Notes: generated by a model not told the origin, from the letters alone. Shown: positions 21,675-31,918, counted from the first letter of the stretch. The stretch is DNA of 36,201 bases from Tilletiaria anomala UBC 951 (GCF_000711695.1 NW_013546881.1:1-36201), one strand, 5' to 3'. A program made the numbers and translations.

Positions 21675-22618
21675 TCAGAAGTCCGTACCCGGTTGACCAA
21701 CAATCTGATCGAGCTCACCTTCGCGCAAGTAATCTAAATGCTTCACGTGCACTGCAGCAGCTTGTTGCACACCTTCACCACTCCATAGCCGCCGTCTTGA
21801 GTCGTGACCGTAAATTACGGTGCGATCCGGAATGGCCTCAACCTCGTCGTTCTCCTTGTTTCTTTCCTGTTGCTCTCCTTCTTCTGCCTCTGGCTTTTCA
21901 GTCTTGTCCCTTCCATCGCCTGCCCCTTCGCATATGCTTTCCTCCTCCTGGAAAATTGGCTTGTGCTCTTCTTTGAGAAGCCCTTCGGCATCCAATGGCC
22001 AAACTGGGTTGCCTGCGAGGACACAGCCTGCGCCTACGGTGCAAAATGACTCGACCATCACGTCTGAAGAGACAAAGCTGCGCACTTCAAAGACATTGTG
22101 AGACCCGACTGAAGCGGCTTCCACGCCTGATGTGACAAGAAGACAGGCAAAATTGGGCATCAGCCTCAAGCTGATGTCTATGTGCGAGCTTGGAGATACC
22201 CACGGGACCCGATCTCGAAATAATTGTAGTCGCCTATTCGCATCACATTTTCTCGTCTGACGTGTATGGTACAAAGAGTAGATAATCACGGGTTGAGTGG
22301 TGCACAAAATTGAAGGAAGACATTGCGCAGACTCACCGATTGACGATCACTGCGCCTTCTTCGATGATGCATCCAGATCCAATCACGATGGGGCCTCGTA
22401 GCGCCAAGATCGCTGCTTTCGGGTGGACGACCGTCTCCGTTCCGAATGTGACATTGCCTCGAATATCTGTATCCTGTGCGATGGTCACCTTCGATCCAAC
22501 CGTGATTTTTTCGGCACTGTGATAGCAAACACGATGAGCCGCATCGTCGTTAGAACAGAACGCAACTTCGTGAAACTCACGACGTGGACGCAAAATTCGC
22601 GACACCTTCCCTCGACAT
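21675..22618 (-). CDS. DCTN6: Dynactin subunit 6 (p27), left-handed beta-helix protein
   Basis: Part of the pointed-end complex of dynactin (with p25, p62 and Arp11), which helps dynein engage cargo. Exons 22618-22581 (38 bases), 22516-22337, 22256-22204 (53 bases) and 22126-21675 join in frame to 240 residues. The gamma-carbonic-anhydrase-like hexapeptide coils are clear: VGSKVTIAQDTDIRGNVTFG, VVHPKAAI, MRIGDYNYFEIGSRV and VGSHNVFEVRSFV, then VGAGCVLA and RTVIYGHDSRRRLW. The short third exon supplies the IGDYNYFEIG coil; without it the frame fails, which supports the model. A Glu-rich insert of about 50 residues interrupts the C-terminal coils. The gene converges on PI31 with about 90 bases between stops. 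Confidence 0.9.
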
Positions 22619-23555
22619 TTTCGAGCTGCTTCGTGGTTGCCCCAGAGGATTTCTCCCAGCATAGATATGAAGGAAGATTCTGGCGAGAAGGCTGTGAGTT
22701 GGATGTACTTGTATGCATAGCCTACGAAGCAATGACATATGAGATATGAGGCATGCGAGTTTAGGAACAGCTCGCTGCTAGTCTTCTGCGTGCTCGCGCT
22801 TCCGCCTTGTTCGCTGTATTCAATGCGCGGTGTCCCGTGCCTGTGTAGCCCGACAGAACTCATTCCGCGATCCGCTCCCCTCGTCCAGAGCAACGCGTGT
22901 CCCTGGCAGTGTATGCAATGCTCACTACGGGCACAATCTTCGCTTCGAGGACCAGACTCACACATACGATGTGTGTATCCACATCTGGAGACGACTGACC
23001 GTCATTGAAGTCTATGATAAGTCGAAAACCTAAGCGCAAGAGCGGCTGGATGAGCAAATTGATGCAGTATACACGCCCCACGTCATGGTGACCGTCCCAT
23101 GTGGTAACGGGCACATTCAGCCTCTTTCAATGTGTGACATGTGACAGTTCGGGTCTTGCCATGCACGTCTGGCGATCCAGGCTGCATTTTGCCATAGTCA
23201 ATGCGGGAGCGTGCCTGCAGGCCTGTCTGCGGTGGGAGCACTGCCGATTTAGGGGGATGTGACGCGTCGACGGTATGTTTATAAAATTGTCACTCATCAG
23301 ACGCGCAAACGACAACCAAAGCAGGATGTCTTGGCTGTGGAGAAAGCGAAAAGCGCAGCATCACATGACGTGATGTCAAGCCATGTCTATGCACGGCCAT
23401 CGCTTGTGATCAATGGGGCTATCGAAGCGCGTTTCCCGACGTTCAAAGTGCCGTTGCACGTGGCGTGCGGTCGAAATCCGCGTGCATGTTTGGCTCAAGT
23501 TGGAAGCCCTACCGGCCAGTAGTTTGAATTGGAGCATCTCGGGATTCATCCATGT
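22619..23555. other. Intergenic between DCTN6 and YOS1
   Basis: Both neighbours read leftwards, so this holds the YOS1 3' end and the DCTN6 promoter. No supported gene. A diverged repeat shared with 34540-34610 lies at 23411-23515, and a partly symmetric CRE-like site (ATCACATGACGTGAT) lies near 23369. Confidence 0.4.
23411..23515 (+). repeat. Diverged dispersed repeat, copy A
   Basis: Two exact blocks, GCTATCGAAGCGC (23418-23430) and GGAAGCCCTACCGG (23502-23515), recur in the same order and orientation at 34549-34561 and 34597-34610. An ATCAA precedes the first block in both copies. The spacer differs (71 against 35 bases), so the copies are old or partly deleted. The family is unknown. Confidence 0.5.
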
Positions 23556-23980
23556 TCATCCCAGTATCAGCTCGTATATGATGACGACAGTATTGACGAC
23601 GATCAGCGGTACTGCAAGACCACAATGTCAGAAGATCGCTTGGGAACATGGCAACGAAAGCTGGGGCCTTACTCCTTAATAGCATCCGAACTGCACTGAT
23701 GAGACTGATTAGCCGCGCCTTGATGCTCGCATCTTGCGGGTGCCCATAGCCCTGGTCGAAGCCTTGCACTTGGTTGGCTGACCAACCGACTGTGTGATGC
23801 AGTGAAGGAACATCGAGATGGCAGAGGAATGCGTGTCAGCCACCGGTTTCGAAGCTGCCACAGAAAGCTGTTTCGCCTGCTGCACTTACCTCGAGCCAAG
23901 AAGCGCTCCTCGTTCAAGATTGCAATCGCGTTTACGAGCAGCAGCCCGGCGTAGACGATGCCGCCGAGGCCCAGCACCAT
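23556..23980 (-). CDS. YOS1: Yos1/IER3IP1-like ER-Golgi transport protein
   Basis: A small membrane protein of the Yip1-Yif1-Yos1 complex needed for COPII vesicle traffic from ER to Golgi. Exons 23980-23890, 23762-23673 and 23611-23556 join to 78 residues, close to the family norm of about 80. The N-terminal membrane helix (about 4-22, VYAGLLLVNAIAIL) is followed by the signature NEERFLAR. A polar loop leads to SLISAVRMLLRIPL, and a second membrane helix (about 57-76) ends in the conserved VIIYELILG. Confidence 0.93.
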
Positions 23981-24385
23981 CTCGGAATGCCACTTCTGAC
24001 GCCTGGCTCAAGATCAGACCGAGATGCCTTCGGCCCGTCTCTCTTCGGTGCTGCAGCGTCTCCTGTACGTCCTTGTTGAACACCTAAAAGTAGAACTTTG
24101 CAAGTTGCAACACGTTACGTCTACGAAGTTGGTGGAAAGATGTTCAGGTCTTCAGGTGGTGTGATGGGTTGTGCGACGTGAGAGTGATCAGTGCCCGCAC
24201 ACCGCCGGATCGCCGGCGCCTCTCGCACAGAGTGGAGACGATGAGAGAAACCCTGCCGAGAACGCACACATTATTGTGGACCAGGTATATGTACCATCTC
24301 GAGCAAATCCGTCATGCTCTCCATCGGCAACGTCAATCGCAAATCAGTGCTTGAACCTGTGAGACCACAGTTAACTAGCACAAGC
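23981..24385. other. Divergent intergenic region, YOS1 / GPI-type protein
   Basis: About 400 bases between two divergent starts. An in-frame ATG at 24314 lies upstream of the chosen start of the rightward gene but would place 24 polar residues before the signal peptide, so it is unlikely to be used. I see nothing else. Confidence 0.5.
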
Positions 24386-25070
24386 ATGCTACATAGCCTG
24401 ATCCCGCGGCTCCTTGCCGCCCTACCGGCGCTGATGCTCCTGCTCCTGAGCGGCGCCGCGCTGCCAGCATCAGCGCAATCACAGCAGGCCTCGTCCTCTC
24501 CAGCGCCGAGTGGTAGCTTCTCTGCCACCAATTCGGCAGTATCAGGTGAGAGTTAGCTTCCTCCCATCGGCGCAGGAGATGCTTGCACGCTGACTCGTCC
24601 TTGCACCTTGGCTGCGGATTTGCATGCACCTCAAGGCAAAACAACTTCTGCAGCTGCCACTTTCGCTCCATCCTCTACTTTTCTCTCGCTGACAACTAGC
24701 GTCAATGGCTCGACAACAAGCGTGTTCAATGTGACGTTGACTTCGAGTTCGACTTCGAAATTTACGCCGACGACGCTGCCAACCGCAGCTGTGAGTTTGT
24801 GCTCGTGCTCTGACCATCGCCAGAAGCAGGATGGAATGGTTTCAGATAGCTGACTATCATCGTGTCGACTCCCCTCCGCCTCGTCAGGTCATCACGGCAG
24901 GATCATTGGCAGGTACAGCATCAGCACCATCGCCAGGCGGAGGTGTAACAGCAGTAGGCCCGAATGATAGCTACGTCGTCAGCGCTGCCAAGGCGGTAAT
25001 GACCCCGTTGGGCTTCACCATTTTCTCCTCGGCAGCAAGCGTCGCGCTTGGATCGTACCTTTTCCTTTAG
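24386..25070 (+). CDS. Small secreted Ser/Thr-rich protein with GPI-anchor-like ends
   Basis: Exons 24386-24545, 24654-24790 and 24888-25070 join in frame to 159 residues. An N-terminal signal peptide (LLAALPALMLLLLSGAALP, cleavage probably after ASA near residue 30) is followed by a Ser/Thr/Ala-rich body with two N-glycosylation sequons (NGS and NVT). The C-terminus is hydrophobic after a run of small residues (PLGFTIFSSAASVALGSYLF), as in GPI-anchored fungal cell-wall or membrane proteins. I cannot assign a family, and such proteins diverge fast. The function is unknown; surface location is inferred from the two ends. Confidence 0.72.
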
Positions 25071-25293
25071 AGTTCAACCCTCTACGGACTATCCCTCGGT
25101 GCACGCATGCGCTTGCTCTGAGGAGCCTTACGGACACTTCTAGGAACTTTGAACCTATACTTCTGTGCAGCCGAAAGGCCCCCGACTTTCTCACACACTC
25201 GCAGATAGCATTCGCATGTTTTTGTCCCTCGATATCGCATTGATGGCATGTGGTACATGTTGCAGTACATGCTACTGGCTCGATCACGACCGC

Positions 25294-26393
25294 TCAAAAA
25301 GTCTCCTCCTCGTCGAGAACAGCGGGTACCTGGGTGTCGGTGTGATGGATGAAGAATCGTCAGGGGCAATGACAAGGGCGAAGAGGCATTGTGCAAACTC
25401 ACCTCGGCGCCTTCTGGGACCTCAAAGCCCTCTTCTGTGCTGTACAAAACATGCTGGATGCCCTTGAGTGTCTCCGCTTCTGCCCCTTCGGCTAGCTGCT
25501 CAGACCCCTCTTCCCCAGTTCCGAGCCGCTCCTGGACCAGCAGTTCGATCTCGCGGAGCTTGCCAAAGTAAAAGTCCCGCTCCTTCTCCAGACTATCGAC
25601 GCTTACTTTGAGCTCATCCATCTGTGCCGTAAGCATGTTAAGCGCCTCGTTCGACACGCCGCCCGCACCGCCTGCACTGCCCGACGATGCGGGCGCACCT
25701 ACGCGCGCTCGTGGTGCAGTAGACGCGCCGCCAATCGCGGGCTTGCGTGCTGCGCCTGTGGTCGTCGACGCTCGCGCGCTGCCTGCTGCGGCACGCGGTG
25801 CACCGCCGAGGTTACGCGCCGCGCCGACCGTCACGGCTCCGTGCAATGGTGGGGGAACAGCCGCCGCACCACCACGCCGCGCTTCCGGGTCGTATTCGTG
25901 TCCGGGGAAATTGCTGTCCCAGAATCTCTGCAGGCGTTGAGCGCAAATCACACGAGCATCTCAATGGGGGTTAGTGGTGTGTATGGATGAGCCGATGCAC
26001 GGTTGCACACACCTTGCTCCACTGCAGCCATTCTAGGTTGTCCTGCATCTTGCACTTGATGAGACGCTCGACTGGGATCGGCTTGGAGATCTTGTTCCTC
26101 TTGAAGGCCTCCTGGAGAACCTTGAAGTTGTTCAGGTACTCATATTCCTGCTTGGCCGTCCAGTTGAGCTTGCCCATCGGTACATTGCCTGTGTAGCATG
26201 GGATCTGTTAGCACCATTGGTCTATCCTCGCTTCGCTAGGTCTTGCCAAAGCTAGTCGACTCATTTACGCACCGTAGATGCTGTCGATGATCTGCGCGTA
26301 AGCGGCGCCGGTACCGCACTGCTCGACCTTGGTGTAGCTCAACGCGAGCAGGTCGTTAAGCCACGCGATCAATTCTGTCCTGGATTCCCCCAT
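25294..26393 (-). CDS. BIM1: Microtubule plus-end protein EB1/Bim1
   Basis: EB1 proteins track growing microtubule ends through an N-terminal CH domain and recruit SxIP and CAP-Gly partners through the C-terminus. Exons 26393-26273, 26188-26013, 25927-25403 and 25329-25294 give 285 residues. The CH domain (1 to about 105) has ELIAWLNDLL, VPMGKLNWTAKQEYEYLNNF, MQDNLEWLQW and FWDSNFPGHEYDP. An Ala/Gly/Arg-rich linker follows. The EBH coiled coil (about 192-265) contains the conserved LEKERDFYFGKLREIE. A 36-base last exon adds VPAVLDEEETF, an acidic tail ending in EEETF that is equivalent to the EEY/F tail bound by CAP-Gly domains. The gene is convergent with the GPI-type gene and divergent from OST1. 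Confidence 0.95.
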
Positions 26394-26828
26394 GTTGGCT
26401 GCCGATTCCAGCGTGCGTCTGTGTCAGCAAGTAATGTCATTCATCTATGTGTGTATCGGTCTGGTGTTGCAGGCGAAGAACGTTAAAGAGGTATGAGGAC
26501 TAGCAGATCAACACAAGGTGAAGGCCAAAGGGAGAGCGAAACGCGTCGGACAGAGAGTCACCCAGTGCCCCACTTCACTCAGTACGCGCCTGGCACTGCC
26601 CATTGGAAGAACCAGACGAGAATTGACAGGAGAGGGCGGAACAGCCATGACAGCTTGACAGGATGCCGCCATTCAAGCCGACGTTGTGTTGGGTTGGACC
26701 TCGCTCAGTAAGAGGACGATGACGATGGTGGCGGCCAGAAGGTTGAATGAAGAACTGCTAAAAAGGCAAGTGAACCCCTGCCAATAGCACCGGGAAGGAC
26801 TGGACAAGGACGCACGACGGCTCAGGGT
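26394..26828. other. Divergent intergenic region, BIM1 / OST1
   Basis: About 435 bases between two divergent starts. No coding sequence that I can support, and no clear promoter element. Confidence 0.5.
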
Positions 26829-28470
26829 ATGGTCGTGATGCCGCGGATAACATTCGTGCCAGGTCTGCTGCTGCTGGTCGGGTTGAACGCCGCGGGCTGC
26901 CTGGCTGCCGTGCCAAACGCCAATGATTGGCATCTCACAAACGTTGTCAAAAACCTTGAACTGCACGGTTCCGTATCGCAAGCGATAACGACGTACACCG
27001 TCAAGCGAGGCTCGGGTTCATCGGAACCCTTCTTCGTCGCCTTCAGTGCAGCGGAATACGAGAAGCTCGCCTTCGCCGATGCCATCGTCGATGGGCAAGG
27101 GAAGACCCCCACAGCTCTGCCGCTCCAGGATGAGGGTCTCGATCCAGAAGATCCCACGACGCACCTTGCCTCCTTGAACCTGCCGGAAAGCGCAGCTGAG
27201 GTCACCGTGTCGGTCCGATGCGCCTACAACCATCTCGTAGAGGCGCTCCCCAAGGTGATCGCTCAGACGGATCCAGTGCTGCTTATATGGAAAGGAGACG
27301 TGGGTCTTCGCACACCCTACGTAGCCGACAAGGGCAGAGTCAAAGTAATGTGAGTGACCACCGCGCTAGCATGAGATAAAAAGAGATATCTCTGACGACA
27401 TGATGTTCTCGCTTGTATGCAGCACGCCGATCCAAAACGTTCCAAACTACACACCAAAGGACGAGACGGCGACCAAATCGGGCAACAAAATTACCTTTGG
27501 CCCCTACGAGAACATCCAACCTTACCGCTCCGCGTCGATCAAACAAGGAAGCGTGCACTACGAGCACCCTGTACCAGTTACCAGCGTCGTGACTTTTGAC
27601 AGAGTCGCTGAGGTTTCGCACTGGGGAGACAACATTGCCATCGAAGACCGCATCTGGTTGCGCAACGATGGACCGGCACTGAAAGGTCACTTCTCGCGAA
27701 TTGACTACCAGATGGCGCAGTTCAAGCAGAAGGGACAGGCGAGCACCTTGATCCGCTTCCGGGTGCACTTACCAGCCGGGGCGAAGGACGCCTACTTCAT
27801 CGACCAGATCGGCAACGTCTCCACCTCGCGCTTCTATCCTGCCCCGCCTGCGCCGCATCTCATCGCGACACCCTCGAATTTGCTCGGCGAGAGACGGTCC
27901 TCGGCGCTGGACCTTCAGCCGCGCTATCCAATTCTGGGTGGATGGAACTATACGTTCAGCATTGGCTGGAACCAGAAGCTTAGCACGGGTGGCTGGGCCA
28001 AGCGGCTCGGAGCTGGCACCTACAGTGTCTCCGTGCCTTTCCTCACACCTGTCGGTGATGCCACCGCTCTCGACGACGTCAAGACCACCATTGTTCTGCC
28101 CGAAGGCGCAACGTGAGTAGCGATTTTTGAATGGGACTTCGCGCAAGCCCGCCGGCTTTCGGAGCAGCCAACTGACACATTCCTTTTTGCCTTGATGACT
28201 CACAGTGACATCAAGACGTTCCTACCCTTTGCGGTCGATAGCTTGACCCAGCAAAAGTACGTGACATATCTCGATACGGTCGGACGGCCTTCCCTCGTGC
28301 TCGAAAAAGCAAGGTGCTCCGAGAAGCACTCGCAGCTGGTCTACGTTCAATATCGGCTATCGCCAACTGCCCATTTGCGCAAACCACTCGCTGTCTCCAC
28401 CGTCGCGCTCGGGCTGTTTATGCTTGCTGGTGCACTACGGAGATTCGATCCAAAGATCAAGGCGCAGTGA
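26829..28470 (+). CDS. OST1: Oligosaccharyltransferase subunit Ost1 (ribophorin I)
   Basis: A subunit of the ER oligosaccharyltransferase that N-glycosylates nascent proteins. Exons 26829-27349, 27423-28112 and 28206-28470 join in frame to 491 residues; yeast Ost1 is 476. A signal peptide (about 1-27) is followed by the lumenal ribophorin I domain. Diagnostic blocks are NDWHLTNVVKNLELHG, TFGPYENIQPY, FDRVAEVSHWGDNIAIEDR, KDAYFIDQIGNVSTS and PRYPILGGWNYTFSIGWN. A single membrane helix lies near the end (about 460-482), followed by a short polar tail. Start at 26829 or the in-frame ATG three codons later; both keep the signal peptide. Confidence 0.95.
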
Positions 28471-28785
28471 TCTGCTGCCTACATGTATTCGTGCGCTCTA
28501 GTGCTGCTCGTGTTGGTCGCTCGCAAGATGCCTCAAAATGAAATAATTTGCATAGGCCAAAGCGAGATTTGTGAGATATACACAGTCGAGAAGATGTTAT
28601 TTCCGATATGCGGAGCAAAAGGCAAGAGTAAGAGGCGACACAATCCGGCCCGTAGCCTGGACCTGATCACGTCCCGATGAGTCCGTATACCTAGCGAAGT
28701 TCTGTATGATTACATGGCTGTATTGTTCACTGTTCCTAGCCGAGTGTCGCGCGCGGCCGCCGCTTAGCGCTCGGGCATGACCACA
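28471..28785. other. Convergent intergenic region, OST1 / repeat-peptide gene
   Basis: About 315 bases between two stop codons. It should hold both 3' ends. I see no gene or repeat. Confidence 0.5.
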
Positions 28786-29443
28786 TCAGTACGCATGACC
28801 ACCTCCGGGCGGTTTGTGGGACCAGCTGTCCGCGGCAGCGTGACTGGGAGCATACGGCCAAGTCGCACCTGTCTCTCTTCCTTCGTCGGCAACATCCACC
28901 TCTTCACGGGACGGTGCTGAAATTTCTCCGCGACGGTAGCCCGGCCCGCCACCTTGGGGAGTGTGCGAAAAATCGTCGCCGGATGGAGAGCCTTTGCCGC
29001 CGTCGTGGTGGACGTGTTCGCCGCCACGGGCAGGTTCGCGGTTGTTACCGCGTCGCGCTACGAGCGATGCCTTTCCTGGCACTACTGCTGATGCAGCACC
29101 GAGAGGTACTCTGGCTTCGCGCAAGATGGATGAACGCTCAAAAATGTCCATGTCACGGTCGTCGTCCCGTTTGAAAGACGGGCCGCCGCCTGGTGGCGTG
29201 TGAGAGAAGTCATCCTGGCTGGCCGAGCCGTGATTCCTGTTGTCCAAAAGGCTGTCCGGCCGGCCTGAGCATAGGTCAAATTGACTCAGCGTCATTATCA
29301 TTCTCCCCTCGCGGCAGCGTTGCTGCTTCCCAGATGAAGCTCGACTCACTATCAGTGCGGGGCCTGCTGTCAGGAGTTGCTTGTGCGACGGTCGCGAAAA
29401 GCGACGCGCCTGTGAGGATGAGGGTTGTTTTGGACCACAGCAT
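28786..29443 (-). CDS. Secreted precursor with three 14-residue peptide repeats and Kex2-type sites
   Basis: Exons 29443-29350 and 29264-28786 join in frame (phase 1) to 190 residues. Residues 1-22 are a clear signal peptide, with cleavage after AQA. Three copies of a 14-residue module follow: DDFSHTPPGGGPSF (49-62) then Lys-Arg, DDFSHTPQGGGPGY (128-141) then Arg-Arg, and DSWSHKPPGGGHAY (177-190), which ends at the stop codon. A further Arg-Arg lies near residue 110. Kex2-type cutting would therefore leave the module at the C-terminus of three fragments. The repeats use different codons for the same residues, so the peptide rather than the DNA is conserved. This layout is that of fungal Kex2-processed repeat proteins, alpha-factor-like pheromones and ustiloxin-type RiPP precursors. 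I do not recognise this peptide. Function unknown. Confidence 0.8.
28789..28830 (-). repeat. Peptide repeat 3 (DSWSHKPPGGGHAY)
   Basis: The most diverged copy: Trp replaces Phe, Lys replaces Thr and His replaces Pro. It needs no C-terminal cleavage because the stop codon follows directly. Confidence 0.8.
28930..28977 (-). repeat. Peptide repeat 2 (DDFSHTPQGGGPGY + RR)
   Basis: Identical to copy 1 at 11 of 14 residues but with many synonymous codon differences. It is followed by Arg-Arg, a Kex2-type site. Confidence 0.85.
29167..29214 (-). repeat. Peptide repeat 1 (DDFSHTPPGGGPSF + KR)
   Basis: First copy, followed by Lys-Arg, the preferred Kex2 site. Confidence 0.85.
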
Positions 29444-30697
29444 CGTTGTAGCTCGACAGAAACTGGTACCCCAGCTCTTTCAAACGGGCGTGCTATACAG
29501 CGATAACGTGGATGGGGGGAGGGGGATTAGGATTGATGCAAGGCTGAGATTTCGGACAAGCGATCAAGGAGCGCCTCTGTCGTGTTATTAAACAAGTTTT
29601 CCTTGAAAAACAGTGACGGGTCAATTGCGATTGAGGGGTTGAGGATTGATCAGCAAAGCCTCTATGAACATGGGCCTGCATGTATACCAGCCTGGATCAG
29701 GAAGGGATACATACATATATCGGCAAGTGGCAGACCCGTACGCACTTTAGGCGGCCCAACTAGGTGGTCTGATGGCATCCAACTTGCCAGGACACAAGGA
29801 TCAAGAGATTAGAGGGCTGCCTGCATCGAGAGCAGAGTTTCGCATCGATCAACGTCCGGCGGTAGTCGGCTGCTCAAGGTGAGCCACAGGCAAGGCAGGT
29901 CTGCAGAGGCACCAGCTGCTGGCCGCGCCGACGATGTTTTGGCATAGGACTCAAGCTCCTCAAAGTCTTCCCCTTTCCCATCGTCCTGCACCTTGGCCGC
30001 ATGCGGCACAGAGTACGCAGTCTGGCACACTGGCACAGTCACATTTGTCTACTCGCTACATTGGTTAGTCAGGTCCGCCGTGGTGTCCACTGTCCTGTCA
30101 TCGCAGACCAATGCTAATTTGTCTTTGCTGGCAAGCCCGGCTGTTCGAGCATAGGATTACATAGGACGACTGTTGGATGCTGCCAGGGAGGGGCAACCAC
30201 TATTATCATGTGGCCGAATCATGCGCTCTGTTCTCGCGGCTGGTGCTGATCAAGGCACAACAGCACAGTGTGAGAGCGAAAGGCTGGATGTGGATGTTGG
30301 ATGTTTGGACAGCATGCCGTGCTAACGGTCGGCTGGAAATGAAAAAGAGACACCCCTTGCGTTTCGGCGTGTGGTCACAACGCGACGCGTGGTCCAAGTG
30401 CAATAACCCTAACCTTGGACTGGCACATTCCTCATTTCTTTCACGTGATGCTTCAACGCAAATGACCTTACCTAAGTCTCCAACGCTCTTCCGCCCTGGT
30501 CCGTGAATTTTTTGGATCCAGTTCCATTCTGATCGAACCTCGTCGATATCTTCGGTGTCCGTCGACCTTTGAATTTGCCATTTGATGCATTGAAGGTTTG
30601 ACAACTTGTCCGGATCTTGTGGTAAGAAACTTGAAGGGCCTCGATTCACCCAGCATCTCACTTCGTTGCTGCTACAGTACCTTCCGCGGCTTCCAGA
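29444..30697. other. Divergent intergenic region, repeat-peptide gene / MAK16
   Basis: About 1.25 kb with only short ORFs of no recognisable family. It should carry both promoters. A telobox-like motif lies at 30404-30414, about 285 bases before the MAK16 start. Confidence 0.45.
30404..30414 (+). promoter_or_regulatory. Telobox-like motif TAACCCTAACC upstream of MAK16
   Basis: Nearly two telomere-type units upstream of a ribosome-biogenesis gene. Teloboxes are known in ribosomal and ribosome-biogenesis promoters of plants and some fungi, so a regulatory role is plausible but unproven here. Confidence 0.4.
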
Positions 30698-31918
30698 ATG
30701 CAGTCTGACGATGTCATCTGGTCCGTGATCGGGCATCAATTTTGCTCGTATAAGATCAAGTCCACGACTCACTCGACTTTTTGCCGAAATGAATACAACC
30801 TGACCGGTCTCTGCAATCGCCAATCCTGCCCTCTTGCCAATGCACGCTATGCTACGATCCGAGAGCGGGAAGGAATCGTATATCTTTATGTCAAGACGGC
30901 CGAGCGTTCGCACCTACCATCTCGGCAATGGGAGCGCATCAAATTGAGCAAGAACTATGCCCAGGCTCTGGAGCAAATCGACAAGGAGCTGGTGTACTGG
31001 CCAAAGTTCATCACGCACAAGACTAAGCAGCGTCTCACCAAGATCACACAGTATCTCATCAAGCTTCGCCGAATCAAGCTCAAGGAGGAGGATCAACCGA
31101 GACTGGTGGGGATCAAAAAGAAGACAGAGAAGCGAGAGGCGACGCGAGAGAACAAGGCACTGAGAGCTGCGAGACTAGAAAAGTCAATTGAGAAGGAGCT
31201 GCTCGAGCGACTCAAGAGCGGAGCATACGGAGATGCCCCATTGAATGTCAACGAGGACGTCTGGCGTGCCGTGCTCGATCGGAGGCGTGAAAAGGAGGAG
31301 GCAGAAAAAGAGGACGAGCTTGGCCTGGAAGACGAGGAGAGCGAGGAGGAGGACGAGGAAGACATGGAACAGATGGAGAAAGAGTGGGAGATGGAGGATG
31401 GGGAGGACCACGAGGGCGTGGGCGATCGCGAGTTCGTCAGCGACGATAGTGAAGATGATGATGATGACGAGTTGGAAGACATGGACGGGTTCTTTGACTC
31501 GGTGAGTACCGCCCCTGCGCCTGTGTATCTTGGCCCGTGCGATTTGGCTCACCTTGCACCGCTTGCGCACACTATAGGACGGAAATACGATCGAATCAGA
31601 AGATGACGACGAGAATGATGAGGACGAAAGTGATGATGGGGACGATGATGGCACAGAGCCCAAAACAAGTGGTTCTAGCAGGCGCAAGCAGGCGCCAACA
31701 GCCCCTGCAGCACGTAAAAGTGACCCCTCTAGCAAGAAGCGGAAAGGTGGCAAGAAGGGTGAGTGTTCCTGTGCGCTTTTCAACCGGCTTTGGTACACCT
31801 GGGCGGGTTCCTTGTATTCATCGCCTTCATTTTCCCATTGGCAGGCGGTCCCGGTATGGAGATCGAGTATGAGCACGAGACCGAGCCGCTCACTGCAGAG
31901 AAGCTGGCTAGCTGGTGA
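30698..31918 (+). CDS. MAK16: 60S ribosome biogenesis protein Mak16
   Basis: A nucleolar assembly factor of early pre-60S particles. Exons 30698-31501, 31578-31758 and 31845-31918 join in frame to 352 residues. The N-terminus is diagnostic: [17 protein letters not shown], then [20 protein letters not shown] with the conserved cysteines. [38 protein letters not shown] and the [15 protein letters not shown] block follow. The C-terminal half is very acidic (runs of Asp and Glu from about residue 215), then a Lys/Arg-rich stretch (KKRKGGKK, a likely nucleolar signal), and the end [18 protein letters not shown] is typical of the family. Confidence 0.96.

Noticed and set aside
28786-29443. Full ustiloxin-type RiPP biosynthetic cluster
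   Set aside because: The precursor layout fits, but no UstYa/DUF3328 oxidase, methyltransferase or peptidase gene lies beside it in this window.
30206-30913. 235-codon minus ORF before and over the MAK16 start
   Set aside because: Overlaps the conserved MAK16 N-terminus on the other strand; no family resemblance.
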